Assembly (NCBI GenBank): GCA_016926955.1
Contig: JAFGNN010000001.1
Location: forward strand, 32,719 to 96,718
Length of the DNA stretch: 64,000 nucleotides
Direction: 5' to 3'
From: Spirochaetales bacterium
GTDB taxonomy: Bacteria; Spirochaetota; Spirochaetia; Treponematales; UBA12059
Shown: piece after piece, positions 33,929 to 41,988 of the stretch
How positions within the stretch are numbered: the first letter of the stretch is position 1
How the letters are laid out: each line of letters opens with the position of its first letter
The notes under the pieces: model-generated
Seen by the model: only the letters and a program-made list of their open reading frames with translations
The model's database searches: none
What the model was told of the DNA's origin: nothing
Position numbers and translations under genes: made by a program

Positions 33929-35062
33929 ATGACGGAACGGGTCACGCGGGAACGGCGGGAAAAGCGGGGACAGCGGGAAGTCCGCCGCCGGTTCGGCCGC
34001 GCGCTTCCCCTGGCGCTCGCCATCGTCGCGGTCCTCGCCCTCGTCCTCTACGTCCTCGACCGCATACCCTTCGCGCCGGGACCGGGGGGAGCGAATCCCC
34101 TCCGCGTCGAGGCGGGCGAGCTTCCCCTCGTCGTGCCGCACGGCGGGGCCAAGCGGCTTTATCCGGAGAACACCGTCCTCTCGTACCGCATGATGGCGGA
34201 GCGCGGGTGGACCAATTTCGAGATCGACCTGGCGCTCAGCGCGGACGGCATCCTGGTAAGCCACCACAACCTTTCCATCAAGGCCACAACCGGCGAGGAC
34301 CGCTACGTACGCGAGCTCTCCTACGCCGAGCTCACGACGAGGAATTTCGGCGTCAACTTCACGGCGCCGGACGGCTCGCGGCCCTACGCCGACACCGCGG
34401 CCCTCGCGCGGAACGATCCGGCCCTGCTCTCGGAGCTCGCGCCGGCCCGGCTCGACGCGCTCTTCGCGGCCTACCCGGAGGCCTCGTACATCCTCGAGCT
34501 CAAGGACACCTTCGAGAGGACCGGCGCCGCCAACGCCACGGCCGCCGCGGAAGCCCTCGCGCGCGCCATCGACTCCGCAGGCGTCCGCGACCGCGTCGTG
34601 GTTGCCAGCTTCGAGGACGCGAGCACCGCCGCGCTCCGCGCGGCCTCCGGCGGCGCGATCGCGACCGCGGCGGCCTCGGACGAGGTTCTCGTCTTCTCCG
34701 TGCTCTCGGCCCTCGGGCTCGACTTCTTCCTCAAGCCCCGCTACTCCGCCCTGCTGCTGCCGATCGAGGACCGCATCAAGCCGAAGCAGCGCGCGATCGT
34801 CGAGAAGCTGCCGCGCTTCATCCGCGACAGGCTGGCCCGGTACGATCCGGAGCGCGACGAATGGTATACGCGGCTCGTGGACGCCCGCATCGTCGAGGAC
34901 GCACGGCGCCACGGGGTCGCGGTGCACTACTGGACGGTCAACGACGAGGGAACCATGCGGGAGCTTGTCGCGCTCGGCGTGGACGGCATCATCACCGACC
35001 GGCCCGACCTGCTCGAGCAGGTGTATGCGGAACTGGAAGCTGAACGAGCGGCCCGGCCGTGA
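33929..35062 (+). CDS. Glycerophosphodiester phosphodiesterase, membrane-anchored
   Basis: The 377-residue protein has a basic N-terminus, one membrane helix at about 25-45, and a GDPD TIM-barrel. Catalytic and metal residues are visible: His71 in Pro-His-Gly-Gly, followed by Pro-Glu-Asn-Thr; Glu98 and Asp100 in Phe-Glu-Ile-Asp-Leu; and His112/113 in Ser-His-His-Asn. The Trp-Thr-Val-Asn and Asp-Gly-Ile-Ile-Thr-Asp-Arg-Pro end motifs are typical. It hydrolyses glycerophosphodiesters from phospholipids to glycerol-3-phosphate, probably on the periplasmic side. An insertion of about 100 residues in the middle (near 240-320) is larger than in UgpQ. GGGGAGG precedes the start. Confidence 0.88.
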   Translation: MTERVTRERREKRGQREVRRRFGRALPLALAIVAVLALVLYVLDRIPFAPGPGGANPLRVEAGELPLVVPHGGAKRLYPENTVLSYRMMAERGWTNFEIDLALSADGILVSHHNLSIKATTGEDRYVRELSYAELTTRNFGVNFTAPDGSRPYADTAALARNDPALLSELAPARLDALFAAYPEASYILELKDTFERTGAANATAAAEALARAIDSAGVRDRVVVASFEDASTAALRAASGGAIATAAASDEVLVFSVLSALGLDFFLKPRYSALLLPIEDRIKPKQRAIVEKLPRFIRDRLARYDPERDEWYTRLVDARIVEDARRHGVAVHYWTVNDEGTMRELVALGVDGIITDRPDLLEQVYAELEAERAARP

Positions 35063-35111
35063 GCACGGCGCGCGCGACGCGGGCCACGTTCCGCGCCCCG
35101 GATCGCGTCTT

Positions 35112-35132
35112 GCCCGGAAGCTTCGTGACACC
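35112..35132 (-). repeat. GGTGTCACGAAGC family repeat, outer tandem copy
   Basis: Read on the minus strand it is GGTGTCACGAAGCTTCCGG plus GC. It is identical over 21 nt to the copy at 35144-35164 and lies 32 nt from it. Confidence 0.8.
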
Positions 35133-35143
35133 GCTCGTGAGCT

Positions 35144-35164
35144 GCCCGGAAGCTTCGTGACACC
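35144..35164 (-). repeat. GGTGTCACGAAGC family repeat, inner tandem copy
   Basis: It begins 2 nt after the stop codon of the VOC gene, the same spacing as at 9516-9536. Confidence 0.8.
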
Positions 35165-35166
35165 GT

Positions 35167-35547
35167 TCAGGCCGTGAGCTCGACGCGGTTGCCCTCGGGG
35201 TCCAGGACGACGAGCTCGTAGTAGCCGTCGCCGGTCAGCCGCGGCCCGTCGGCTATCGTGACGCCGGCCGCGCGGAACTCCGCGGCCAGCGCGTCGACCC
35301 GCCCGCGGCCTCCCGCGGAAAAGCACAGGTGGGCCCAGCCCGCGCGCCCGTCCGGATCGGGACCGAGCCGGTCCGCCCGGCGCATCAGCTCGAGGCGCGT
35401 CCCGGACTCGAAGGAAACGAAACGCGAGGAAAAGCCGTTCGCGGCGTTGCGGTACTCGGGCCCGGCGCTGCCGCCGAACCGGGACGCGTAGAACTGCGCC
35501 ATGCCGTCGAGGTCGCGGACCCAGAGCGCGACATGCTCGACGTTCAC
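35167..35547 (-). CDS. VOC-family (glyoxalase/bleomycin-resistance) protein
   Basis: The 126-residue protein is one vicinal-oxygen-chelate unit of two beta-alpha-beta-beta-beta modules. His5 in Val-Glu-His-Val-Ala-Leu and Glu in Gly-Asn-Arg-Val-Glu-Leu are in the positions of metal ligands. A central Gly-Trp-Ala-His-Leu-Cys-Phe supplies a third. It may be a lyase, isomerase or dioxygenase; the substrate is unknown. The GTG start overlaps the stop of the upstream HAD gene by 4 nt (GTGA), so the two are translationally coupled. Confidence 0.85.
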   Translation of the reverse strand: MNVEHVALWVRDLDGMAQFYASRFGGSAGPEYRNAANGFSSRFVSFESGTRLELMRRADRLGPDPDGRAGWAHLCFSAGGRGRVDALAAEFRAAGVTIADGPRLTGDGYYELVVLDPEGNRVELTA

Positions 35548-36407
35548 GCCTTGCCCCGCGCGTCGAGCCATTCCTCGAGCCATGCGGCGACGCCGTCGTC
35601 CTCGACGGAAGGACAGACGCGGCCGACCGCGGATCGCACGGCCTCCGGGCCGTTGGCCATGGCGACGCCGACGCCCGCGGCCAGCAGCATGTCGAGGTCG
35701 TTCTCCGCGTCGCCGAAGGCGAGCACGTCCTCGCGCCCGAGTCCGCGGCGCAAAAGCCAGGCGTCGAGGGCAGCGGCCTTCGAGACCCCGGGCGGCACCA
35801 CCTCGAGCATCGACACGCCGGTGGAGACGACGAGGGCCTTTTCGCCCAGGGTTTCGCGAAGGCGGGGGGCGAACTCCGCGAGAGCGTCCTCGGGAGCGAC
35901 GAACATGAGCTTGGACCAGCGGAGCTCGTCCACCTCGTCGAAGTCCACGACGCCGCCGGGGAGCCCGGAGCGCGCCTCGTAGAAGTCCACGCCCGGCGTG
36001 CGCGCCTCGTAGTACCATTTTTCGCCCGACCAGGCGTGGAAATCGAGGCCGGAGCGCCGGGCCAGTGCCAGTAACTCGCGCGCGACGCACTCGGAAAGGC
36101 CGACCCTGAGGAACGGCGCGCCGTCCCTTTCGCGGGCGGCCGGTCCGTCCCAGACCGACGCCCCGTTGAACGCCGAAAGCCCGTCCGCGCCGCCGAGCTT
36201 CTCTACCCAGGGGAACGACGAGATCCTCGCGCGTCCGGAGGCGACGAAGAAGAGCCGGCCGCCCTCGCGGAAGCGCGCGACCGCGCTGACGACGCGATCG
36301 GAGAGGCGGTAGTCGCCCGTTATGACGGTGCCGTCCAGGTCGAGGGCGAGGACGCGGAAATCGCGCGCGAGCGCGGCCGCGTCGATGATGCCATTGATGT
36401 CGCTCAT
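35544..36407 (-). CDS. Cof-type HAD-superfamily phosphatase
   Basis: The 287-residue protein has the HAD catalytic motif Leu-Asp-Leu-Asp-Gly-Thr (Asp23, Asp25), Ala-Ser-Gly-Arg as motif II, a Lys in Val-Ser-Lys-Ala-Ala-Ala as motif III, and Gly-Asp-Ala-Glu-Asn-Asp as motif IV. The large C2-type cap between them is characteristic of Cof/YbiV sugar-phosphate phosphatases. It is cytoplasmic. The ATG at 36407 has no Shine-Dalgarno; instead a TATAGT -10 box ends 6 nt upstream, which suggests a leaderless transcript. It is followed by the overlapping VOC gene. Confidence 0.88.
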   Translation of the reverse strand: MSDINGIIDAAALARDFRVLALDLDGTVITGDYRLSDRVVSAVARFREGGRLFFVASGRARISSFPWVEKLGGADGLSAFNGASVWDGPAARERDGAPFLRVGLSECVARELLALARRSGLDFHAWSGEKWYYEARTPGVDFYEARSGLPGGVVDFDEVDELRWSKLMFVAPEDALAEFAPRLRETLGEKALVVSTGVSMLEVVPPGVSKAAALDAWLLRRGLGREDVLAFGDAENDLDMLLAAGVGVAMANGPEAVRSAVGRVCPSVEDDGVAAWLEEWLDARGKA

Positions 36408-36413
36408 GCGCCG

Positions 36414-36419
36414 ACTATA
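36414..36419 (-). promoter_or_regulatory. -10 box (TATAGT) adjacent to the HAD start codon
   Basis: On the minus strand TATAGT is followed by CGGCGC and the ATG. A weak TTCACG lies 18 nt upstream. The geometry predicts transcription from the start codon. Confidence 0.45.
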
Positions 36420-36490
36420 GCGGCCCGGGGCGCGGCGCGTGAAGCCGCCCGACGCGCCCGCGCGCACCGCGCGCCGCACGGACCGACGAG

Positions 36491-36799
36491 TCAGGGCAAT
36501 TCGTCGCGGAGTATCATGAGGGCCGCCATCATGCGGGGAAAGCCCGCGGTGGTGGCCACGAGCATGACGGCGTGCTCGAGCTCGGCGCGGCTGCAGCCCG
36601 CCTCGACGGCGCGCTCGATGTGCGAGCGGAGCGCGTAGTCGTACTGCGAGGCCGCGGCGACCGCGACCTTGACCAGGGCGCAGTCGCGGGGCGAAAGCGG
36701 CCCCGCCTCGTGGAGCGCCTTGCCGAAGGCCTCGTAGGCTGCCCAGGCCTCGGGATGCCCGCGCTTGAAGTACTCTCGGTTGCCGGTCCTCGTGTCCAT
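36491..36799 (-). CDS. Carboxymuconolactone decarboxylase-like protein lacking the redox cysteines
   Basis: The 102-residue protein has the AhpD/CMD helical fold signature (Leu-Ser-Pro-Arg-Asp, then Ala-Ala-Ala-Ser-Gln-Tyr-Asp-Tyr-Ala-Leu-Arg-Ser-His-Ile, then Ala-Gly-Cys-Ser-Arg-Ala-Glu-Leu). The position of the usual Cys-x-x-Cys before the conserved His is Tyr-Asp-Tyr-Ala here. It therefore cannot be a thiol peroxidase of the AhpD type and may be a decarboxylase-like or purely structural member. AGGAGG lies just before the ATG. A GC-rich repeat region follows on the upstream side. Confidence 0.82.
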   Translation of the reverse strand: MDTRTGNREYFKRGHPEAWAAYEAFGKALHEAGPLSPRDCALVKVAVAAASQYDYALRSHIERAVEAGCSRAELEHAVMLVATTAGFPRMMAALMILRDELP

Positions 36800-37152
36800 G
36801 CCCTTCCTCCTCTTCCTGCAGCAAGGCTCGTGGAGCGCGGCGCCGCGCGCAAGATGCAAACCCCCGAACCGCGTGGGCCGCGGGGCCTGTCCCCATCGAA
36901 GCGGCCGCGAGCTTTGTCCCCCGCGAGCCCCGGCCGCGCAGGAACGGAGGGGCGGAGCGCCGCGCCGCCCGGGATCGCGCCAGGGATCGAAGCGGGACGG
37001 GCTTTCCGCCGCGAGGCCTCGCCATGCGGGGGCGGGCCCGTCGGAGCGGAGAGCCCGGTCGGGGCCGCCCTCCGGCGGCACCGAGGCGCCCCGGCTCGTA
37101 CCGTCATTGCGAGGCTGGCCTCGCGCGCGGATCGGGGGCATAATCCGAGGCC
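36800..37152. other. Divergent spacer with dispersed GC-rich element
   Basis: This 353-nt gap lies between the CMD gene and the DUF6765 gene. It holds copy B of the GC-rich repeat at 36955-37093 and a small hairpin GCGAGG/CCTCGC at 37111-37126. A CATAAT box ends 8 nt before the ATG at 37153. I see no gene. Confidence 0.55.
36955..37093 (+). repeat. GC-rich dispersed element, copy B
   Basis: It shares with copy A at 30765 the core around ATCGCGCCAGGGAT, and about 85 nt later the core GGAGCGGAGAGCCCGG followed by GCCCTCCGGCG. Confidence 0.6.
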
Positions 37153-38130
37153 ATGAACACCGATTTCCACTACTACGCCGTGCGCGCCCTGGCCGAGGCC
37201 GCGGGCAGGCCCGACGCGGAGCTGATCGCCTGGGCCAGCGCGTGGGTCGACCGCGCCATCCATCCGTACCGCGTGCTCGAGGACGGTCGCGCCCGGGACT
37301 GCCCGGCGACGCAGAACTACGTGTTCTGGGACGAGCGCACCCGCGACGAGGTCTACCTGCCCTTCCATTTCGTGCCGGGCGACGCGGAAGCGGCCGCGCG
37401 CCTCCGTCGCGACGGGGCGCGGAACGGGTGGGCCGTGACACCGAACGGGGAACGCGCGAAGGAACTCATGGTCGCGGCCATGAAATCCGGGGACTCCTGC
37501 CGCATCGGCATCGCGGCGCACGCCTTCGCCGACACCTGGGCGCACCAGAACTTCACGGCGCGGAACGAGGCCTTCAACGCCCTCGACCCGGCCTCGCGGC
37601 TGCCGGCCGCCGGCCACCTGCAAGCGCTGACCAGGCCCGACGACCCGGGCGGACTCTGGCGCGACGGGCGGCTCCTGCCCGAGGTTTCGGCGATCGACAA
37701 CGCGGCCCGCTGGACGGAGGCGGCGAAGAAGCTCTACCGCTATTTCTGCGTCTCCATGAAGCGCCCCTTCGACGACGAGGACTTCCTTCTCGAACGGATC
37801 GAGCGCGTGTTCCGCAGCCCGGGCGGCAAGGGCGAGCGGCGCGCGGACTGGACCATAGAGTTCGATCTCGAGCCCTTCGACGCCAAAGCGCGGCTCTCGG
37901 CCGCGGGGCTGCTCGACGAAACCGCCATGGACGAGCCCTTCCGCGGCTACGACAAGCTGCTCTGGCTCAAGGCGGAGGCGGGACGGCGACTCGGGGGCGG
38001 AGAAGCCCTTCGCGAAGTGCGCGCGGACGGGCGCTTCGCGGGAAGCGATCTGGCGCGCTTCTACGAGGCGGCGGAGGAACACCGCGCGCTGGCCCGGAAG
38101 CTGTGCGCGGACCTGCGGGATCGGGGATGA
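37153..38130 (+). CDS. DUF6765-like protein, predicted zinc-binding helical fold
   Basis: The 325-residue cytoplasmic protein opens with Asp-Phe-His-Tyr-Tyr-Ala-Val. At about residue 122-133 it carries Ala-Ala-His-Ala-Phe-Ala-Asp-Thr-Trp-Ala-His-Gln-Asn-Phe. This pairing of a starting Phe-His-Tyr with a His-x-x-x-Asp-x-x-x-His helix is what I know from DUF6765, which resembles the zinc-dependent phospholipase C fold. The function is not established. A partial GAGG lies right before the ATG, and a CATAAT -10-like box is only 8 nt upstream. Confidence 0.75.
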   Translation: MNTDFHYYAVRALAEAAGRPDAELIAWASAWVDRAIHPYRVLEDGRARDCPATQNYVFWDERTRDEVYLPFHFVPGDAEAAARLRRDGARNGWAVTPNGERAKELMVAAMKSGDSCRIGIAAHAFADTWAHQNFTARNEAFNALDPASRLPAAGHLQALTRPDDPGGLWRDGRLLPEVSAIDNAARWTEAAKKLYRYFCVSMKRPFDDEDFLLERIERVFRSPGGKGERRADWTIEFDLEPFDAKARLSAAGLLDETAMDEPFRGYDKLLWLKAEAGRRLGGGEALREVRADGRFAGSDLARFYEAAEEHRALARKLCADLRDRG

Positions 38131-38263
38131 CGGGCGGAAGGGAAAGGCGCGCCCCGTCAAGCCTGCGCCCGAGCCGGGTTTTTCCGGCGACGCTTGACTC
38201 GCGGACGATCGGACCCGACCATGGTAGGCGGATCCGGCTCGGGATGGTCATCGGGAGGTTCAC

Positions 38264-38905
38264 ATGGGTTCGTTGATCGCGCGGCTGTTCGCCCTCTTCG
38301 CCTTCAAGTCGCGCAGGAACCTCATCATGGCGATGGGCGTCACGGGCCTCATCCTCGCGGCGCCCGCCCTGCTCGGCCCCACGCTCCGCGATCTCGGGCT
38401 CGGAAGGCGCGCGCGGCTCGTGGGCGACATCGCGGCGATAGACCGCGCCAAGCTCAAGGAGCCCCTGCTCCGCGAGAGCTTCGACGCCCTGCTCGAGGAT
38501 TTCGCCGCGACAGCGGCCGAGCCGGAAGCGCCCGTCGCGGCCAAGCCCCCAGCGCCGAAGCCGGCCGCCCCGAAGCCGGCCGCCGGCGCGGAGGCAGCGG
38601 AAGAAGCCGGCCCGTCCTTCATGGCGCGGCTCTTCGGGGACGGCACTGCCTGGACCTTCCTGGCCGGCTCGGGCCTCTGGATATTGCTCGGCCTCTCCGC
38701 GCTCTTCGCGCCCGGCGTCAAGATCGGCGGCAAGCTCGGCGTCCTGGCCCTCTTCCTGGTCCTCGGCGCGAGCTGCGGCATCGTCGCGGGCCGAATCAGG
38801 ACGACCTTGCCCGTCACGGCTTTCGCCGCGCTCGTCGTCTTCGCGGAGGCGGCGATCCTGAGCTTCCTCGGCACCATGACGGGCGAGCTCGGGGCGCGGA
38901 AGTAG
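38264..38905 (+). CDS. Membrane protein of unknown function
   Basis: The 213-residue protein has a basic N-terminus, one helix at about 20-38, and a periplasmic or cytoplasmic stretch of about 80 residues containing an Ala-Pro-Lys-rich repeat segment. Three closely spaced helices at about 125-205 follow. I recognise no family. GGGAGG lies 6 nt before the ATG, and a TTGACT at 38192 may be part of its promoter. It is followed 54 nt later by a lipoprotein gene, likely in the same transcript. Confidence 0.72.
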   Translation: MGSLIARLFALFAFKSRRNLIMAMGVTGLILAAPALLGPTLRDLGLGRRARLVGDIAAIDRAKLKEPLLRESFDALLEDFAATAAEPEAPVAAKPPAPKPAAPKPAAGAEAAEEAGPSFMARLFGDGTAWTFLAGSGLWILLGLSALFAPGVKIGGKLGVLALFLVLGASCGIVAGRIRTTLPVTAFAALVVFAEAAILSFLGTMTGELGARK

Positions 38906-38959
38906 GCGGAAGCGCCCTCGGCTTCCGTGCTATCCTCCCTTCGACGGAGGGAGAGGCGC

Positions 38960-39904
38960 ATGGATGGACGGCTGGGAGGGAAAGGAATCCGGGGCTCCGG
39001 CAGGCGGGGGCCGACGCCCGGACGGAACGCGCGGCGGAAAGCTGGCCCGGCCCTGGCGATCCTGGCCCTGTCGCTCTCGGCCTGCGCGCCCCGCCTCCGC
39101 TACGTCGCCGACGTCGATCCCCTGGGCTTCCTCGCGCCCGACCTTCGATACTACCTGAGTTCGTCACGCGCCGAGACGCTCGCTCTGGCCGAGCTCTTCC
39201 CGGCCTCCGGGCAGCGCGGAATCGCCCTCGAGGCCGCGGGGCGCGTCGATCGCCTGGCGCTCGGCGCCGGCGAGGACGGACGCTTCGAGGCCGCCGCGTT
39301 CGGGAGCTTCCCGGCCGGCAGGGCCAACGCGCTCCTGGCAGCGGACCCGGGCTGGAAGCGCGAAGGCGACGGCTGGATCGAGGAGGGGGGGGACTTGCGC
39401 GTGGCCTTCGCCGACAAGCGCCTGGCCCTCGTCTCGAACCGCCCGCTTGGCCTGATGACGCCGCGCCTTCTCGAACCCGGCCCTTCCCCCTTGCCCGCCG
39501 CCGCGTCCGACCTGGCCGGCGGGGACCTCCTGGTCATGGTCCCTGACGCCTACGGGATCCTTTCCGGCCTGGCCGGCGCGGAGGACGGGACCTCGTCCGC
39601 CCGCTTCACGCTCGCGGCTGCGTGGTACCCCGACGGCGCCGGTTCGCGCGAAACACGCGCCGCCTTCGTCTTCCCCGACGAGCGGAGCGCGCGCGTGTAC
39701 GAGTCCGTGGCTCGCCTCGCGCTCTACGGCGCCGTCCGCGCGCTTTTCGACACGGACTCAGGCGACTCCCTGCTCGGAGGCGCGTCCTGGTCCAGGGAGG
39801 GCGCGCTCGTCCGGGTCCGCCTGCCGCCCGTCGAAGCCGGACCATGGAACGAGGCGCTCGGACGCCTGGCCGCGGGCGTGCGGCGATCGTCCTCCGACCG
39901 ATGA
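38960..39904 (+). CDS. Lipoprotein of unknown function
   Basis: Starting at the ATG at 38960 (GGAGGGAGAGG upstream), the 314-residue protein has an unusually long, Arg/Gly-rich N-terminal region. A hydrophobic core and a lipobox follow (Leu-Ser-Leu-Ser-Ala-Cys at about residue 42). The mature protein is rich in Ala, Gly, Leu and Arg and shows alternating strands that suggest a two-domain beta-rich fold. Two halves each contain a Phe-Pro-Asp or Phe-Pro-Ala motif, which may reflect an internal duplication. No family is recognised. Confidence 0.72.
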   Translation: MDGRLGGKGIRGSGRRGPTPGRNARRKAGPALAILALSLSACAPRLRYVADVDPLGFLAPDLRYYLSSSRAETLALAELFPASGQRGIALEAAGRVDRLALGAGEDGRFEAAAFGSFPAGRANALLAADPGWKREGDGWIEEGGDLRVAFADKRLALVSNRPLGLMTPRLLEPGPSPLPAAASDLAGGDLLVMVPDAYGILSGLAGAEDGTSSARFTLAAAWYPDGAGSRETRAAFVFPDERSARVYESVARLALYGAVRALFDTDSGDSLLGGASWSREGALVRVRLPPVEAGPWNEALGRLAAGVRRSSSDR

Positions 39905-39981
39905 GCCATTCCTGCCCGGTTCGATCGGATTTGCGCCGCCCCGGGCTATCGGCTAGAGTTTGCACGGAGGGTACGCGGGCG

Positions 39982-41976
39982 ATGCGCAAGACGGTATGGA
40001 CGGCCCTGGCGGTTTTCGTGGTCGTGCTCATCCTGGCCGCGTGGCTCATGTTCGACGCGTACGGAGTGACGCGCGACGAGGGCATCGCCCGCCTGCGCTT
40101 CCAGGCCCGCGTGCTGGCCGAACAGGCCGCCAACGGGATCGACGAGTACTTCGAATACTACTACCGCACCCTCCACTTCCTCGCGGCCCTGCCGGAGATC
40201 CGCGACATGGACGCGAACGGCGAAACGACGCTCCGGGCTTTCCACGAGGAGCAGCGGGGAAACGTCCGCGCCGTGACCCGGATAGCCGCCGACGGCACCA
40301 TCGCCTGGTCCTGGCCCGACGACTCCGTACGCGGCCGCGACATATCGCAGCAGGAGCACAACGCGAGGTTCCTCTCCTCGAGGGAAGCCACCCTGAGCCG
40401 GGTTTTCATGGCCGTCCAGGGCTACCTGGCCGTCTCGCTCGTCGTGCCGGTGTGGAACGAGGGCGCGTTCGCGGGCGGCCTGGCCATCCTGGTTCCCTTC
40501 GAGGAGATATCGAGGCGCTACGTTTCCCGAATCCGGATCGGCGAGACAGGCTACGCCGTCCTTCTCGACTCCGACGGCACCGAGCTCTACTGCCCGGTGC
40601 CGGGGCACGCGGGCAGGAACGTCAGGGAGACCAGCGCCGACTCGCCGACCATGCTCGCCCTCGCCGAGCTGATGGGACGGGGCGGTTCCGGCGACGGGGA
40701 GTACCTGTACGCCGCGGTCGGCGAGACGGTGGGTCCGCCCGTGCGCAAGGTGGCGCGCTACCAGTCGGTGCCGCTCGTCGATTCGTTCTGGACCATCATG
40801 GTCACCGTACCCGAGAGCGAGGCCTACGGCTTCATCGCGGGGTTCCGCAACCGATGGCTCCAGCTGGCCTTCATCATAGTCGCGGGCAGCCTGGCCTGGT
40901 CCGTGATCCTCCTCCGGACTCTCGCGCGCAACCAGAGCGTCAACCGGGCGCTCACGGACGCCAACGCCTCGCTCGAGACCGTGGTGAGGGAACTCGGCGA
41001 CGCCCAGGAGCGGCTCGTGCTCCAGGAGAAGCTCGCCGCGCTCGGGCAGGTGGCGGCGGGCATCGGCCACCAGGTCAATTCGCCGCTCGGCGCCATCGTG
41101 TCCGCTTCGGGCAACATACTCGGCGTCGCCGGCAGGGACATCTCTCCGGCGCTGAAGGCCTACGCCGCCCTCGATGCCGAAAGCCGGATCCCGTTCGACG
41201 CCCTGCTCGAACGCGCCTTCGAGAAAGCCGACTCGGGCGAGGGCGAGCGGCAGGGAGCGCCGCGCCAGGAACGGCTCGAAGCCGCCCGCGAGCTCGAAAG
41301 CTCCGGCGTGTCCGACGCGCGCTCCATTGCGGACGACCTGGCGGACATGGGCCTGCTGGAGGAGCGCGGACGCTTCGCGGCCCTGCTCGCGCGCCCCGAG
41401 GCCCCGGCCCTTGTCAGCGAGGCGCAGCGCCTTTCCAGCCTGGTCACGTCGGCCCGCATCATCCGGCAGGCGGCCGAACGGGCGGGCGCGGTGGTGGGCG
41501 CGCTCAGGACCTACGCCCGCGCCGAGCGATCGCGCGAGGCGACCGTCATCGAGGTCAGCGCAGAGCTCGAGATGGCCCTCACCCTTTACGTCGGTCCCTC
41601 GAAGCCCGGCATCGTGGTGACGCGACGCTACGACGAGCGCTGCCACGTGCGCGCGGTCCCCGACCAGCTGGTCCAGGTCTGGACCAACCTCGTCATCAAC
41701 GGCGTGCAGGCGATGGAAGGCAAGGGCTCGCTCGAGATAGGCGCGCGCCGGAGCGGGGACCGGGTGATCGTGGAGATCGCCGATTCGGGACCGGGCATCC
41801 CGGAGGAAGCGCGCGCACGGATCTTCGAGCCCTTTTTCACGACCAAGCCGCCGGGCGAGGGTTCGGGCCTCGGGCTCGACATAGCCCGGCGCATCGTCGA
41901 ATCGCTCGGGGGGACGATAGGATTCGAGTCGCGGCCGGGCCGCACCGTCTTCCGCGTGGAACTGCCCGCGGCCTGA
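39982..41976 (+). CDS. Cache-domain sensor histidine kinase with an insertion in the dimerisation domain
   Basis: The 664-residue protein has a membrane helix at 6-26, an extracytoplasmic double-Cache sensor at about 30-285, and a second helix near 295-317. After a coiled-coil linker the H-box is Gly-Ile-Gly-His-Gln-Val-Asn-Ser-Pro-Leu-Gly. About 120 residues of helical sequence are inserted before the second dimerisation helix (Ala-Gly-Ala-Val-Val-Gly-Ala-Leu-Arg-Thr-Tyr-Ala). The HATPase has the N-box Asn-Leu-Val-Ile-Asn-Gly-Val-Gln-Ala, Asp-Ser-Gly-Pro-Gly-Ile, Phe-Glu-Pro-Phe-Phe-Thr-Thr-Lys and Gly-Ser-Gly-Leu-Gly-Leu. It should sense a small extracellular ligand. No response regulator is adjacent. 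I start at 39982 with GGAGGG upstream; an ATG at 39901 overlapping the previous stop is less likely. Confidence 0.88.
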   Translation: MRKTVWTALAVFVVVLILAAWLMFDAYGVTRDEGIARLRFQARVLAEQAANGIDEYFEYYYRTLHFLAALPEIRDMDANGETTLRAFHEEQRGNVRAVTRIAADGTIAWSWPDDSVRGRDISQQEHNARFLSSREATLSRVFMAVQGYLAVSLVVPVWNEGAFAGGLAILVPFEEISRRYVSRIRIGETGYAVLLDSDGTELYCPVPGHAGRNVRETSADSPTMLALAELMGRGGSGDGEYLYAAVGETVGPPVRKVARYQSVPLVDSFWTIMVTVPESEAYGFIAGFRNRWLQLAFIIVAGSLAWSVILLRTLARNQSVNRALTDANASLETVVRELGDAQERLVLQEKLAALGQVAAGIGHQVNSPLGAIVSASGNILGVAGRDISPALKAYAALDAESRIPFDALLERAFEKADSGEGERQGAPRQERLEAARELESSGVSDARSIADDLADMGLLEERGRFAALLARPEAPALVSEAQRLSSLVTSARIIRQAAERAGAVVGALRTYARAERSREATVIEVSAELEMALTLYVGPSKPGIVVTRRYDERCHVRAVPDQLVQVWTNLVINGVQAMEGKGSLEIGARRSGDRVIVEIADSGPGIPEEARARIFEPFFTTKPPGEGSGLGLDIARRIVESLGGTIGFESRPGRTVFRVELPAA

Positions 41977-41988
41977 GCGCCTGCCCGG

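Noticed and set aside
39901..39981. Earlier start of the Cache kinase at the ATG overlapping the lipoprotein stop
   Set aside because: It would put about 27 polar residues, including Cys and Pro, before the membrane helix and has no ribosome-binding site; the ATG at 39982 has GGAGGG.
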